A stretch of DNA of 64,000 nucleotides from Peribacillus frigoritolerans (lineage in GTDB: Bacteria; Bacillota; Bacilli; Bacillales; DSM-1321), in NCBI RefSeq assembly GCF_001636405.1, contig NZ_KV440950.1, forward strand, positions 891,712 to 955,711. The letters are read 5' to 3'. Shown piece after piece: positions 34,866 through 43,368 of the stretch. The position numbers were made by a program, and so were the translations under genes. Under the pieces are notes generated by a model, which made no database searches, was not told the origin of the DNA, and was given only the letters and a program-made list of their open reading frames with translations. Numbering within the stretch: the stretch's first letter is position 1; each line of letters starts with the position of its first letter.

Positions 34866-35387
34866 TTGAGTGATTATATGGAAAAAACAGTGAAGATCGA
34901 GGAATATAACCCTGATTGGGTCGGTGAATTCCATCAGGAAAAAGCGAGGATAATGGAGGTTTTAAAGAACGATTCCCTTTGTGTTGAGCATATTGGAAGT
35001 ACATCCGTCATGGGGTTGGGGGCAAAACCGATTTTGGACATCATGGCTGGCGTCCAACAGTTAGCTGAAGCTGACGCGTTCATTGAACCTTTGAAATCGA
35101 TTGGGTATGAATTTGTCCCGCATAAGGAGTTTCCAGAAAGGCGTTTCTTTAGAAAAGGCCAATGGAGAGCAGGGACGCATCATTTGCATATCTATAGATT
35201 CGGAAGTGAACAGTGGAAAAATCAACTTTCATTCAGGGACTATTTAAGAAGCCATGCGGACGTACGGAAACAATATCAGCATTTAAAAATGTCCTTAGCA
35301 GAAAAGCATCCTGCAGATATTGTGGGGTACACAAAAGCGAAAGCGCCATTTATCCTAAATGTCATGGAATCAGCAAAAGGCGGTTGA
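34866..35387 (+). CDS. GrpB family (UPF0157) nucleotidyltransferase-like protein
   Basis: 173 residues. The family core is VEHIGSTSVMGLGAKPILDIM (given here as EHIGSTSV and KPILDIM), then RRFFRKG, THHLHIY and LSFRDYLRSH. The GS..(x)n..D pattern is that of a polymerase-beta-type nucleotidyltransferase, though activity is unproven for GrpB proteins. A second member lies at 40834. Terminator downstream. Cytosolic. Confidence 0.88.
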   Translation: MSDYMEKTVKIEEYNPDWVGEFHQEKARIMEVLKNDSLCVEHIGSTSVMGLGAKPILDIMAGVQQLAEADAFIEPLKSIGYEFVPHKEFPERRFFRKGQWRAGTHHLHIYRFGSEQWKNQLSFRDYLRSHADVRKQYQHLKMSLAEKHPADIVGYTKAKAPFILNVMESAKGG

Positions 35388-35423
35388 CTTCCAGGGTAAA
35401 GTTCTGAATTACTTGAAAATGGT

Positions 35424-35452
35424 AACGGCAGTGTTTTAAACTGCCGTTTTTG
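35424..35452. terminator. terminator between the GrpB-family gene and kdgR
   Basis: AACGGCAGT and ACTGCCGTT pair across GTTTTA-type loop bases, then TTTTTG; A-rich on the other flank, so it may serve both converging genes. Confidence 0.75.
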
Positions 35453-35461
35453 TATGAACAA

Positions 35462-36469
35462 TTAGCATGAACTTCGAACGATGAGCTCGGGGGCAAACCG
35501 ATAAGTAATGTACGGGGCCTGATCCGAATTGGTTATCCGGTTCAATAGTAACTCAGCTGTTTTAATGCCCATTTGCTGAATGGGCTGTCCAATTGTCGTG
35601 ATGGATGGTTCATAAAACTCCGTATAAGCGACATCATCAATGCTGACAATCGCCACTTCCCCGGGAATCGAGATTTTTTGCTTTTTCAAATAGCTAAGGA
35701 TTTCACGTAATACTAAATCATTTCCTGCCACAATGGCCGTCGGTGGATTTTCTGCATCGAGTATCCGGGCCAATTTTTCTTGAATTTGGTTTCTGGGTAA
35801 AGAATGAATATCATCCTCCCTTACTTCCAATTTATGAGATGCCATCGCTTTTTTAAATCCTTCGATCCTCTCCAGCCTTGGTGTGATCGGGATATCAATC
35901 GGTAAGGTTAAAAATGCAATGTTTTCGTGTCCTTTTTCAGCCAGCATGGAAACAGCTAAAAAGATTGCAGCGTGGTTATCTAAAAGAACGGAATCGGAAG
36001 TTACCCCATCAACCAATCGATCGACGAATACCATTGGAATGGAATGATCGATCAAGTAATTATAGACTTTAAAATCATTTCCTACCGGAAAGATGATGAT
36101 TCCATCCACTTGCGTAGAAACGAGCAAATCAAGGTATTCTTTTTCTTTCTCTGGATCATCGGCAGAGTCACATATGAATACTTTCATGCCATGCTGCTGA
36201 AGCTGTTCTTCTACGGTACGAATGATTTCAGTGGATAAAGTATGTAAAATATTAGCTACGAGTATGCCAATGACTTTTGTTTTTTTCACTTTTAAATTCC
36301 GGGCATTATCATTGGGACGAAAGTCAAGTTCTTGGATGACTTGCTCGATTCTGTCCTTTGTTTCAGCACTCATATAACGAAAACGCTGGTTAATATATTG
36401 AGAAACCGTACTTTTGGAAACACCGGCCTTCTCAGCAACATCTGATATGGTAGTTTTCTTTTTTTTCAT
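35462..36469 (-). CDS. kdgR: LacI-family repressor of the kdg/kdu genes (KdgR)
   Basis: 335 residues. An N-terminal LacI helix-turn-helix (TISDVAEKAGVSKSTVSQYIN, about residues 7-26) with hinge ARNLKVKKTKVIGILV, then a periplasmic-binding-type effector domain. The N-terminal region resembles B. subtilis KdgR, and the flanking genes are kdg/kdu genes, so the effector is probably ketodeoxygluconate or a precursor. AGGAGAAC precedes the ATG. Candidate operators lie in the divergent kduI-kdgK interval. A terminator separates it from kduD upstream. Confidence 0.88.
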   Translation of the reverse strand: MKKKKTTISDVAEKAGVSKSTVSQYINQRFRYMSAETKDRIEQVIQELDFRPNDNARNLKVKKTKVIGILVANILHTLSTEIIRTVEEQLQQHGMKVFICDSADDPEKEKEYLDLLVSTQVDGIIIFPVGNDFKVYNYLIDHSIPMVFVDRLVDGVTSDSVLLDNHAAIFLAVSMLAEKGHENIAFLTLPIDIPITPRLERIEGFKKAMASHKLEVREDDIHSLPRNQIQEKLARILDAENPPTAIVAGNDLVLREILSYLKKQKISIPGEVAIVSIDDVAYTEFYEPSITTIGQPIQQMGIKTAELLLNRITNSDQAPYITYRFAPELIVRSSC

Positions 36470-36586
36470 GATGTTCTCCTAAAGGATATTATTTCTTGAA
36501 CTAGAACGGGATACCTTCATCATAACAAAGGAGCATGACGATTCCAACGCCAGTTAGCTGATTTTGTTAAACATTGGATGTAAGAA

Positions 36587-36614
36587 ACACCCTAAGCACT
36601 TTGGCTAAGGGTGT
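36587..36614. terminator. terminator between kduD and kdgR
   Basis: ACACCCT-AGC and GCT-AGGGTGT pair across ACTTTG with one A.A mismatch. On the minus strand the tail is TTTCTT. Confidence 0.65.
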
Positions 36615-36653
36615 TAACCTTAAACTATTGATTTACATATCTTGATCAGCGGA

Positions 36654-37430
36654 TTAACGAACGAGCCAGCCTCCATCAACAGCGAGGATATGGCCATTCA
36701 TATAGTCAGAGGCCTTGCTGGCAAGAAAAACGACAGTTCCCATGACATCAAAGGGTGTTCCCCATTTTTCAGCCGGAATCCTTGAGAGAATGTCTTTGTT
36801 TCTTGACTCATCTGCACGAAGCGCGGCAGTATTGGCCGTTTCAATATAACCTGGGGCAATCGCGTTTATTTGAATATTTTTAGACGCCAATTCATTAGCG
36901 AAGGCTTTGGTCAGCCCGGCAACGCCATGTTTACTCGCAGTATATGCGGGAACGAACTTGCCTCCTTGGAAGGTGAGCATCGAAGCGATATTTATGATTT
37001 TCCCGCTGCCTTGTTCAACCATTTCTTTGGCAACGAGCTGACTGAGAAAATACAAGGAATTAAGGTTAATGTCCATTACTGCATTCCAATCCTCGTCTTT
37101 ATATTCCAATAAAGGGGCACGGCGAATCGTTCCTGCATTATTAACAAGGATATCGATTTTTCCGTATGCATCAAGACACCCTTTTACAACACCTTTAAGG
37201 CTTTCCTTATTCGTGAGCTCCGCCTGATAAAAGACAGCCTTTTGCCCGGTCGTTTCGATTAAATCCTTTGTTTCCTGCCAATTATCACCATGGGCAACGA
37301 TAAAAAGATCTGCACCCGCCTTTGCTAATGCAACTGCATACCCTTGGCCCAATCCGGTATTTCCTCCTGTTACGATGGCAACTTTCCCTTTTAAACTGAA
37401 AAAGTCCATTGAAAAGTCCAGTAAACTCAT
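36654..37430 (-). CDS. kduD: 2-dehydro-3-deoxy-D-gluconate 5-dehydrogenase KduD
   Basis: 258 residues, a classical short-chain dehydrogenase: TGGNTGLGQG cofactor loop, NNAG, catalytic Ser in NIASMLTFQGG, Y-x-x-x-K in YTASKHG, and the family's NAIAPGYIETANT. KduD reduces 2,5-diketo-3-deoxygluconate (DKII) to ketodeoxygluconate. AGGAAAC precedes the ATG. It follows kduI by 45 bp in one operon. Identity as KduD rather than another SDR rests on length, the APGYIETANT segment and the neighbours. Confidence 0.93.
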   Translation of the reverse strand: MSLLDFSMDFFSLKGKVAIVTGGNTGLGQGYAVALAKAGADLFIVAHGDNWQETKDLIETTGQKAVFYQAELTNKESLKGVVKGCLDAYGKIDILVNNAGTIRRAPLLEYKDEDWNAVMDINLNSLYFLSQLVAKEMVEQGSGKIINIASMLTFQGGKFVPAYTASKHGVAGLTKAFANELASKNIQINAIAPGYIETANTAALRADESRNKDILSRIPAEKWGTPFDVMGTVVFLASKASDYMNGHILAVDGGWLVR

Positions 37431-37475
37431 CTTGTTTCCTCCATCCCCATATGGATTAATAAACCACTCTTAGTC

Positions 37476-38312
37476 TTACTTCATATCTGATATAGGAAAG
37501 GTATCCATATCTTCATATGTATAATTCTCTCCAGCCATTGCCCAAATGAATGTGTAGTTGCTTGTAGCGGAACCACTATGTATGGACCATGGAGGTGAAA
37601 TGACAGCCTGTTCATTTTTCATGACAATATGCCTTGTTTCATCGGGTTCACCCATCATGTGGAACAAAACCGCATCATCTGCCAAGTCAAAATACATATA
37701 AACTTCCACTCTGCGGTCATGAACATGAGGGGGCATGGAGTTCCAGACATTTCCTGGAGCCAATTCAGTCATCCCCATACACAGTTGGCAGCTTTGGATT
37801 CCTTTTTCATGAATCATTCTGCGAATCGTCCGCTTATTTGCCGTTTCCTGTGATCCCATTTCATCACCTTGCACTTCCTTGAACGCTACGTGTTGAATAG
37901 GGTAATTTTTATGTGCCGGAGCAGAGGCTAAATAAAATTTAGCAGGTTCGGAGTCTGAGTCACTAATGAAAATCAGCTCCTTACAACCTAATCCTATATA
38001 CAGACAATCACGATTTTGAAGGGGATATACTTTCCCATCAACTGAGATCCTTCCTGATCCCCCTACATTAAATACACCTAATTCTCTTCGTTGAAGAAAA
38101 TAATCAGCTTTAATGAAATCATGGCCCTCAAGCTTAACCTCTTTAGAAACAGGTTTGATTCCTCCTATGATGATCCTGTCATCAAGGGAATAGCATAAAG
38201 AAACGTCGTCATCGAGAAATAATTTTTCCACTAAAAAGTTTTTACGGATTTCACTTGTATCAAAGTGTTTGGCTTGTGACGGATGAATGGAATAACGTTT
38301 TTCCATATGCAT
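37476..38312 (-). CDS. kduI: 5-dehydro-4-deoxy-D-glucuronate isomerase KduI
   Basis: 278 residues, the usual KduI length. A bicupin with the metal-site segment MPPHVHDRRVEVYMYFDL and the later SPPWSIHSGSATSNY. KduI isomerises 4-deoxy-L-threo-5-hexosulose uronate (from unsaturated galacturonate or hyaluronate/heparin units) to DKII, the KduD substrate. AGGAGG 8 bases before the first ATG. First gene of kduI-kduD, with a LacI-type operator and cre directly upstream. Confidence 0.95.
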   Translation of the reverse strand: MHMEKRYSIHPSQAKHFDTSEIRKNFLVEKLFLDDDVSLCYSLDDRIIIGGIKPVSKEVKLEGHDFIKADYFLQRRELGVFNVGGSGRISVDGKVYPLQNRDCLYIGLGCKELIFISDSDSEPAKFYLASAPAHKNYPIQHVAFKEVQGDEMGSQETANKRTIRRMIHEKGIQSCQLCMGMTELAPGNVWNSMPPHVHDRRVEVYMYFDLADDAVLFHMMGEPDETRHIVMKNEQAVISPPWSIHSGSATSNYTFIWAMAGENYTYEDMDTFPISDMK

Positions 38313-38332
38313 ATAAATAACCTCCTATTTAG

Positions 38333-38344
38333 TAAAACGGTTTA
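38333..38344. promoter_or_regulatory. candidate KdgR operator upstream of kduI
   Basis: TAAAACGGTTTA is a LacI-type near-palindrome with central CG and one mismatched pair, about 20 bp upstream of kduI. Confidence 0.5.
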
Positions 38345-38360
38345 TTATGAATATTCAAAA

Positions 38361-38374
38361 TGTTAGCGCTACCA
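38361..38374. promoter_or_regulatory. catabolite-responsive element (cre) upstream of kduI
   Basis: TGTTAGCGCTACCA fits the consensus TGWNANCGNTNNCA exactly, pointing to CcpA repression of the uronate genes by glucose. Confidence 0.6.
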
Positions 38375-38549
38375 ATATTAAAAATATATATAATATTTTC
38401 CAAATAGTCAATGATAATAGAAAAATTTAGTAGATTAATCAGTATAAAAGAAGAAATGAATGATTGAAACTATGATTTTATACAAAATAAAAATGTAAAG
38501 ATTAGTATTGTTAAAAACTGGTTTATATGGTAATCTGACTTTATTGAAA

Positions 38550-38563
38550 AGAAAGCGCTTTCT
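38550..38563. promoter_or_regulatory. cre-like palindrome upstream of kdgK
   Basis: AGAAAGCGCTTTCT is a perfect palindrome with the CcpA core, two end bases off the consensus. Confidence 0.5.
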
Positions 38564-38572
38564 TATGGTTTT

Positions 38573-38585
38573 GGTTTACTAAACC
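38573..38585. promoter_or_regulatory. candidate KdgR operator upstream of kdgK
   Basis: GGTTTA-C-TAAACC is a perfect 13-bp inverted repeat about 30 bp before the kdgK start; it shares GGTTTA with the site at 38333. Confidence 0.55.
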
Positions 38586-38615
38586 GTAATACACCTTTTT
38601 CAGGGGGAATTAGGA

Positions 38616-39581
38616 ATGAAAGAATTAGATGTGATCACCTTTGGGGAACCGATGAACATGTTCTATGCAAATGAAGTAGAGCCTTTACATGAGGCTAAAA
38701 CCTTTTCCCGAGCGATTGCGGGAGCCGAATCAAACGTGGCTTGCGGATTGGCGCGTCTTGATTTAAATGTTGCTTATATGACGAAACTTGGCAACGACAG
38801 TTTCGGAAAGTTCATCATCGGAGAATTGAATAAAGAAAAAGTCGACACGACAGGTATCCGTTTTACAAGTGATCACCCGACAGGAATGCTCATTAAATCT
38901 AAAGTGCATGACGGAGACCCGGAAGTGGAATACTTCAGAAAAAATTCAGCTGCTTCCACTCTGAATATCGACGACCTCTCAGAAGAGTATTTTCGGCAAG
39001 CTAAACATCTGCATGCAACAGGTATCCCATCCGCATTATCTGAAAGCTGCCATGAATTTACCGTTGCTGCCATGAAACTTATGAGGAATCAAGGAAAAAC
39101 CGTTTCATTTGACCCGAATTTACGGCCTAACCTATGGCCGGATAAACAAAAAATGGTGGATTGCATTAATGAGCTTGCTTACATTTGTGATTTATTTCTT
39201 CCAGGCATGTCCGAAGCGGAAGTATTAACAGGGCTCCGAACACCTGAGGAGGTAGCCGAATTTTATTTAAACAAAGGAGTTAAAATGATTGTCATCAAGT
39301 TTGGAGCAGAGGGAGCTTATTATAAAAATGCCAATGAAGAAGGGTATGTTAAAGGATTCGCACCTGAAAAAGTCATTGATACGGTAGGTGCCGGCGATGG
39401 TTTCGCCGTCGGTGTGATCAGCGGCTTGCTTGAAGGGAAATCCACGATGGAAACCGTTACTCGGGGCAATGCGATTGGCGCCCTTCAAGTCATGGCTCCC
39501 GGTGATATGGATGGCATGCCCAGCCGGAAAAAATTGCAGGACTTTATTGAAAGCCAGAACAAACTATTAAATGTTGAATGA
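38616..39581 (+). CDS. kdgK: 2-dehydro-3-deoxygluconokinase KdgK
   Basis: 321 residues, PfkB/ribokinase family: AGAESNVACGLARL substrate segment near residue 33 and the C-terminal DTVGAGDGFAVGVISG with the catalytic Asp. It phosphorylates ketodeoxygluconate to KDPG. AGGGGG lies before the ATG. It is followed by kdgT, 84 bp downstream. In B. subtilis the order is kdgR-kdgK-kdgA-kdgT; here the KDPG aldolase kdgA is missing from between them. Confidence 0.93.
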   Translation: MKELDVITFGEPMNMFYANEVEPLHEAKTFSRAIAGAESNVACGLARLDLNVAYMTKLGNDSFGKFIIGELNKEKVDTTGIRFTSDHPTGMLIKSKVHDGDPEVEYFRKNSAASTLNIDDLSEEYFRQAKHLHATGIPSALSESCHEFTVAAMKLMRNQGKTVSFDPNLRPNLWPDKQKMVDCINELAYICDLFLPGMSEAEVLTGLRTPEEVAEFYLNKGVKMIVIKFGAEGAYYKNANEEGYVKGFAPEKVIDTVGAGDGFAVGVISGLLEGKSTMETVTRGNAIGALQVMAPGDMDGMPSRKKLQDFIESQNKLLNVE

Positions 39582-39665
39582 TCGATAACAGCACCCAGTT
39601 AACTCCACAACTAGACTTCCAATTACAAATATTCATAAATTTGATAATGAAGTGGAGAGATTGTG

Positions 39666-40691
39666 ATGAGAATAAAAGCCGCAATAGAAAAAATCCCTGG
39701 TGGCATGATGGTTGTCCCGTTGTTCATAGGTGCCTTGATACATACTATTTTTCCTGACACGGCAACCTTCTTTGGCGGATTTACAGGTGCCATGCTAACA
39801 GGTACCGCATCGATATTAGCCGTCTTTTTCTTTTGTGTCGGAGCTACGATAGATGTTAAGCAATCCGGGTATATTGCAAGAAAAGGATTTACATTGCTTT
39901 TCGGTAAAGTCGTATTTGCGGCATTATTGGGATATGGTGCAGCTTTGCTGCTTCCGGAGAATGGGATTCAAACCGGTCTCTTTTCCGGTCTTTCGGTTTT
40001 AGTGCTGATAGCGGCTTTTAATGAAACGAACGGCGGTCTTTATACCGCACTCATGACAAAATTGGGCAGAACGGAAGATGCTGCGGCATTCCCGTTCATC
40101 AGTATTGAAAGCGGTCCGTTCTTCACGATGATCATCCTCGGTGTTGGAGGCCTTGCAACCTTCCCGTGGCAAACAATTGTCTCCACATTGATTCCGTTTG
40201 CAGTCGGGATGATTGTAGGGAATATTGATAAAGAATGCCGGGAATTCTTTGGACAGGCCGTACCGGTCCTTATCCCGTTCTTCGCATTGGCTCTAGGATT
40301 CGGGTTGGATTTTGGCATGATCCTAAAATCCGGATTCATGGGTATTTTAATGGGCGTTGCCGTTGTCTTCCTTTCCGGAGGCGTCTTATATCTACTGGAC
40401 CGTTACGTTACTGGCTCCGATGGCGTTGCCGGGGTCGCCGCTTCTTCAACGGCGGGTGCCGCAGTTGCTGTACCTTTCATCATCGCCGAGTTAAACCCGC
40501 AATTCGCTCCTGTAGCAGAATCGGCAACAGCGATCATCGCGACAAGTGTATTGGTGACGGCAATCCTGACACCGATGCTGACGATGTGGGTTGCAAAGAA
40601 ACAGGAGGAAAGAGGCATTCCGCAGCGAAGGGGCATGAAACCAACTATTTTGAAAGATCAAAATGTGGCTTCCATACAAAAAGCGAAATAA
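39666..40691 (+). CDS. kdgT: 2-keto-3-deoxygluconate permease KdgT
   Basis: About 341 residues with roughly ten membrane helices, matching KdgT from IPGGMMVVPLFIGALIHT through GGSSAGAAVAVPF-type segments (seen as ASSTAGAAVAVPF). It imports ketodeoxygluconate with H+. The ATG at 39666, with GGAGAG upstream, is preferred to a GTG at 39663. Shares a transcript with kdgK. Terminator downstream. Confidence 0.93.
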   Translation: MRIKAAIEKIPGGMMVVPLFIGALIHTIFPDTATFFGGFTGAMLTGTASILAVFFFCVGATIDVKQSGYIARKGFTLLFGKVVFAALLGYGAALLLPENGIQTGLFSGLSVLVLIAAFNETNGGLYTALMTKLGRTEDAAAFPFISIESGPFFTMIILGVGGLATFPWQTIVSTLIPFAVGMIVGNIDKECREFFGQAVPVLIPFFALALGFGLDFGMILKSGFMGILMGVAVVFLSGGVLYLLDRYVTGSDGVAGVAASSTAGAAVAVPFIIAELNPQFAPVAESATAIIATSVLVTAILTPMLTMWVAKKQEERGIPQRRGMKPTILKDQNVASIQKAK

Positions 40692-40716
40692 AACAAATGA
40701 AATGTAAGCGTTATCC

Positions 40717-40753
40717 AAAAAGCAACTGGGGTTATTATCCCGGCTGCTTTTTT
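40717..40753 (+). terminator. terminator of kdgKT
   Basis: AGC..C.GGG pairs with CCC.G..GCT across an AT loop and is followed by TTTTTT. Confidence 0.7.
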
Positions 40754-40833
40754 GTGATGCATGCACATTGGTGTTAAAATAAGGAAATATAAAACGGAAT
40801 GTGTAAACGCGGATTCCTATCAAGGAGGCTTCC

Positions 40834-41373
40834 ATGAGAAAGGTAGAGGTCGTGCCATATAAGAAAGAATGGTCCAAGCTATTTCATGATGAATGCCAAA
40901 AATTAGAGGATATTTTCGGGCCTGAAATGATGAATGTATACCATATTGGCAGTACGGCCATCCCGGCCATCCATGCCAAGCCTGTAATAGATATTTTGGC
41001 AGTGGTGAAAGATGTGGAATGTGTCGCTGACTTTAATAAAGAGATGGAAGAGATGGGGTATGATGCCAAGGGGGAGAACGGAATCGCTGGCCGACGTTTT
41101 TTTCGAAAAGGCGGGGATGAGAGGACGCATCATATTCACATGTTCCAAAAGGGACATGAAAAAATTGCCCGACACCTCGCTTTTCGGGATTATTTGCTAT
41201 CACACCCTGATGAAGCACAAGAGTATAGTAGGCTGAAGCAGCGCTTGGCAGCGGAATTTCCAGATGATATTAAAGGATATGTAAACGGGAAAAATGATTT
41301 TATCAAAAAGGTCGATGAAAAAGCGAAACATTGGGCGAAGCGTGGTGGTCATCCTGTTAATGAAGTGGATTAA
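40834..41373 (+). CDS. GrpB family (UPF0157) protein, second copy
   Basis: 179 residues. Shows the same core as the gene at 34866: VYHIGSTAIPAIHAKPVID, RRFFRKGG, THHIHMFQKG and LAFRDYLLSH. The two are clearly paralogous but diverged. AGGAGG before the ATG. The function of GrpB proteins is not settled; a nucleotidyltransferase fold is expected. Cytosolic, monocistronic. Confidence 0.88.
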   Translation: MRKVEVVPYKKEWSKLFHDECQKLEDIFGPEMMNVYHIGSTAIPAIHAKPVIDILAVVKDVECVADFNKEMEEMGYDAKGENGIAGRRFFRKGGDERTHHIHMFQKGHEKIARHLAFRDYLLSHPDEAQEYSRLKQRLAAEFPDDIKGYVNGKNDFIKKVDEKAKHWAKRGGHPVNEVD

Positions 41374-41424
41374 ATGCCAAATGAATGAGGAAAACAAGCG
41401 CTCATTTTCAAAAGCACAAGAGGG

Positions 41425-41883
41425 ATGGGGACAGTTGCGCCATTGTGCTGGCTTCATCGGTCAAATCGTGGAATAGAAATAAAACCCTGTGAAGCAGGCA
41501 TTCTCTCCGTTTGGAAAGATCTCCATTGTCATCAACGTTTCATGCAGCATCGGCATGATGAAATATTCAGGAAGATTGATCAAGGAAGTACGTATACAAA
41601 TATTTCTGTCGATATATTCGAGAGCATATCCAATATGGGAAGAACGGACATTACGGATTTTGTTGATAAGGGAAAATTACTTCGTGTGGCTGAATGTTCT
41701 GTTGAAAATGTTAAACGAGACCGTTTTGAGCAGGTGCTAAAAGACGCATGGAACAGGGGGATGATACCGGGCATGCTGTCAGGCGCATTCGGTAAAAGGC
41801 AAAACGGCAGATATATGGATGCATCATTAGGGGATAATGAAGATTCATATCAACGGTATGGGATAAGGAATTGCCTGCATTGA
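41425..41883 (+). pseudogene. unassigned, possibly decayed coding region
   Basis: Two overlapping frames (41425-41883 and 41489-41740) are open, neither with a convincing ribosome site. The first gives a plausible soluble protein only after about residue 45 (VDIFESISNMGRTDITDFVD and onward). I recognise no family. A degraded gene with frameshifts, or chance open frames, both remain possible. The remaining bases to 42053 show nothing. Confidence 0.25.
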
Positions 41884-42053
41884 TAAAAGAATCGGGAGTG
41901 AAAGATTAAACCCAGCGCATTTCAGTAAGTTTAATTGAATTGCATCCAAAGTGGATGTTCATTTAGAATCAAACATTATCAATCTATCAATTTGAATAAT
42001 CTATGGCGTCTTGGATTGTTGCAGTCTAAATGGCCACAGAAGGGTGATAACAA

Positions 42054-42809
42054 ATGAAACTAGATTATGATTCACAGTATATCAGGGGCATCTACCTCAA
42101 TAGAGACCGAATATCTTCGTATGACCATTTCCCTCTTGATCTTCCGGTTATCAGGCACCTTCAGGAAGTTGCTTTTCATCCCAGTGTTACCTATGTCATC
42201 GGGGAAAATGGAATGGGGAAGTCCACCTTGCTTGAAGGGATTGCGATTGCGTATGGCTTCAATCCGGAAGGCGGAACGTTGAATTTCAATTTTTCCAATT
42301 ATGATTCACATTCCAATTTGGACGAATACCTCCGTTTGAAAAAAGGCGTATACAAACCGAAGGATCATTTTTTCTTTAGGGCGGAAACCTTTTATAATTT
42401 AGCTACGAATATAGAGGAATTGGACAGGGAGTCATCGTTTGGGTCGAAAATCATCGATTCCTTCGGTGGAAAATCGCTGCACCAGCAATCTCATGGGGAA
42501 TCGTTTTTTTCTGCTTTTGTAGAACGATTTCAAGGCGATGGATTGTATATCCTCGATGAGCCTGAAGCTGCTTTGTCCCCATTGAGACAAATATCGATGC
42601 TGGCCAGGATAAATGAGCTTGTTCAACAAGGTTCCCAATTCATCATTTCCACCCATTCCCCGATCATCATGGCCTACCCGGATGCTAAAATCCTCCAAAT
42701 TTCAGATGAGGGAATGAGTGAGGTGGCATTAGAGGAGTCCAATCACTATTTGTTAGTGAAACAGTTTTTTGAAGATAAAGATCGGCTGCTTCATCATCTG
42801 TTTCAATGA
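42054..42809 (+). CDS. ABC-type AAA family ATPase
   Basis: 251 residues with Walker A GENGMGKST (50-58), a signature-like SHGESFFSAF, Walker B LYILDEPEAALS and a switch His in STHSPIIMAY. This is the single-domain ABC-type AAA ATPase (COG3910-like) found alone in many Bacillus genomes, unrelated to transporters. Cytosolic. Substrate unknown. The start ATG has AGGGTG upstream; terminator downstream. Some relatives are partners in defence systems, but no nuclease or effector gene is next to it here. Confidence 0.85.
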   Translation: MKLDYDSQYIRGIYLNRDRISSYDHFPLDLPVIRHLQEVAFHPSVTYVIGENGMGKSTLLEGIAIAYGFNPEGGTLNFNFSNYDSHSNLDEYLRLKKGVYKPKDHFFFRAETFYNLATNIEELDRESSFGSKIIDSFGGKSLHQQSHGESFFSAFVERFQGDGLYILDEPEAALSPLRQISMLARINELVQQGSQFIISTHSPIIMAYPDAKILQISDEGMSEVALEESNHYLLVKQFFEDKDRLLHHLFQ

Positions 42810-42828
42810 GATTTTAGCATCTCCAATG

Positions 42829-42863
42829 AAAAACCCCGTCTGCACTGCGCATTCGGGGTTTTC
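42829..42863 (+). terminator. terminator of the ATPase gene
   Basis: AAAACCCCG and CGGGGTTTT pair across a 15-base loop, followed by CATTTTTTT. Confidence 0.8.
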
Positions 42864-42882
42864 ATTTTTTTGGAATTGGTTG

Positions 42883-42912
42883 TTGACAGCATAGGTGTAT
42901 TACGGGTATAGT
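42883..42912 (+). promoter_or_regulatory. sigma-A promoter of the GntR-ABC operon
   Basis: TTGACA (42883-42888), an 18-bp spacer and TATAGT (42907-42912). Confidence 0.75.
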
Positions 42913-42923
42913 ACATCTATAAG

Positions 42924-42949
42924 GTGTATGAACCACTTAGTACATACAC
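42924..42949. promoter_or_regulatory. candidate operator of the YtrA-like repressor
   Basis: GTGTATG, 12 bp, CATACAC: a perfect inverted repeat just downstream of the -10, of the GTGTA..TACAC type bound by YtrA proteins. Confidence 0.6.
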
Positions 42950-42987
42950 GCATATCAGGCTTTTTTAATAAATAGGGGGTGGTTTTA

Positions 42988-43368
42988 ATGAACGTAAATA
43001 CCCGGGAACCGGTATATCTGCAAGTCGTTAGGCATTTCAAAGAACAAATAGCCATTGGTAATTTCGTGGCGGGGCAGGAAATTCCCTCCCGAAGAGAACT
43101 GGCGGCTTCACTTAATATAAATCCCAATACCGCTCAAAAAGCGTATAAAGAAATGGAGGAACAGGGCTTGATTCATACAGAACGAAATTTCCCCAGTCAA
43201 ATCACGACGAATGAAACGATTTTACAGGTTGTAAGGCAGGAATTGATTTTGGCGGCCGTCGATACATTTGTCGATGCGATTCGTCCGATTAATGTACCGG
43301 TTGATGAACTGCTTCGTGTGGTTAAAGAAAAATACTCGGAAGAAATAAGGGAGGAGGAAGAAAAATGA
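42988..43368 (+). CDS. GntR-family transcriptional regulator, YtrA subfamily
   Basis: About 126 residues: a winged helix (REPVYLQVVRHFKEQIAIG ... SRRELAASLNINPNTAQKAYKEME, about residues 5-65) and a short C-terminal helical dimer segment without effector domain, as in YtrA regulators. These repress adjacent ABC operons and respond to cell-envelope antibiotics. GGGGGTGG favours the ATG at 42988. Overlaps the next gene by 4 bp (ATGA). An inverted repeat near the promoter suits autorepression. Confidence 0.88.
   Translation: MNVNTREPVYLQVVRHFKEQIAIGNFVAGQEIPSRRELAASLNINPNTAQKAYKEMEEQGLIHTERNFPSQITTNETILQVVRQELILAAVDTFVDAIRPINVPVDELLRVVKEKYSEEIREEEEK

Noticed and set aside
40235..40777. 180-codon frame inside kdgT
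   Set aside because: Overlaps a strongly recognised permease in another frame; Arg/Cys-rich shadow translation.
42054..42809. Defence-system ATPase
   Set aside because: The ATPase type occurs in defence pairs, but no nuclease, reverse transcriptase or other effector gene is adjacent, and it has its own terminator.
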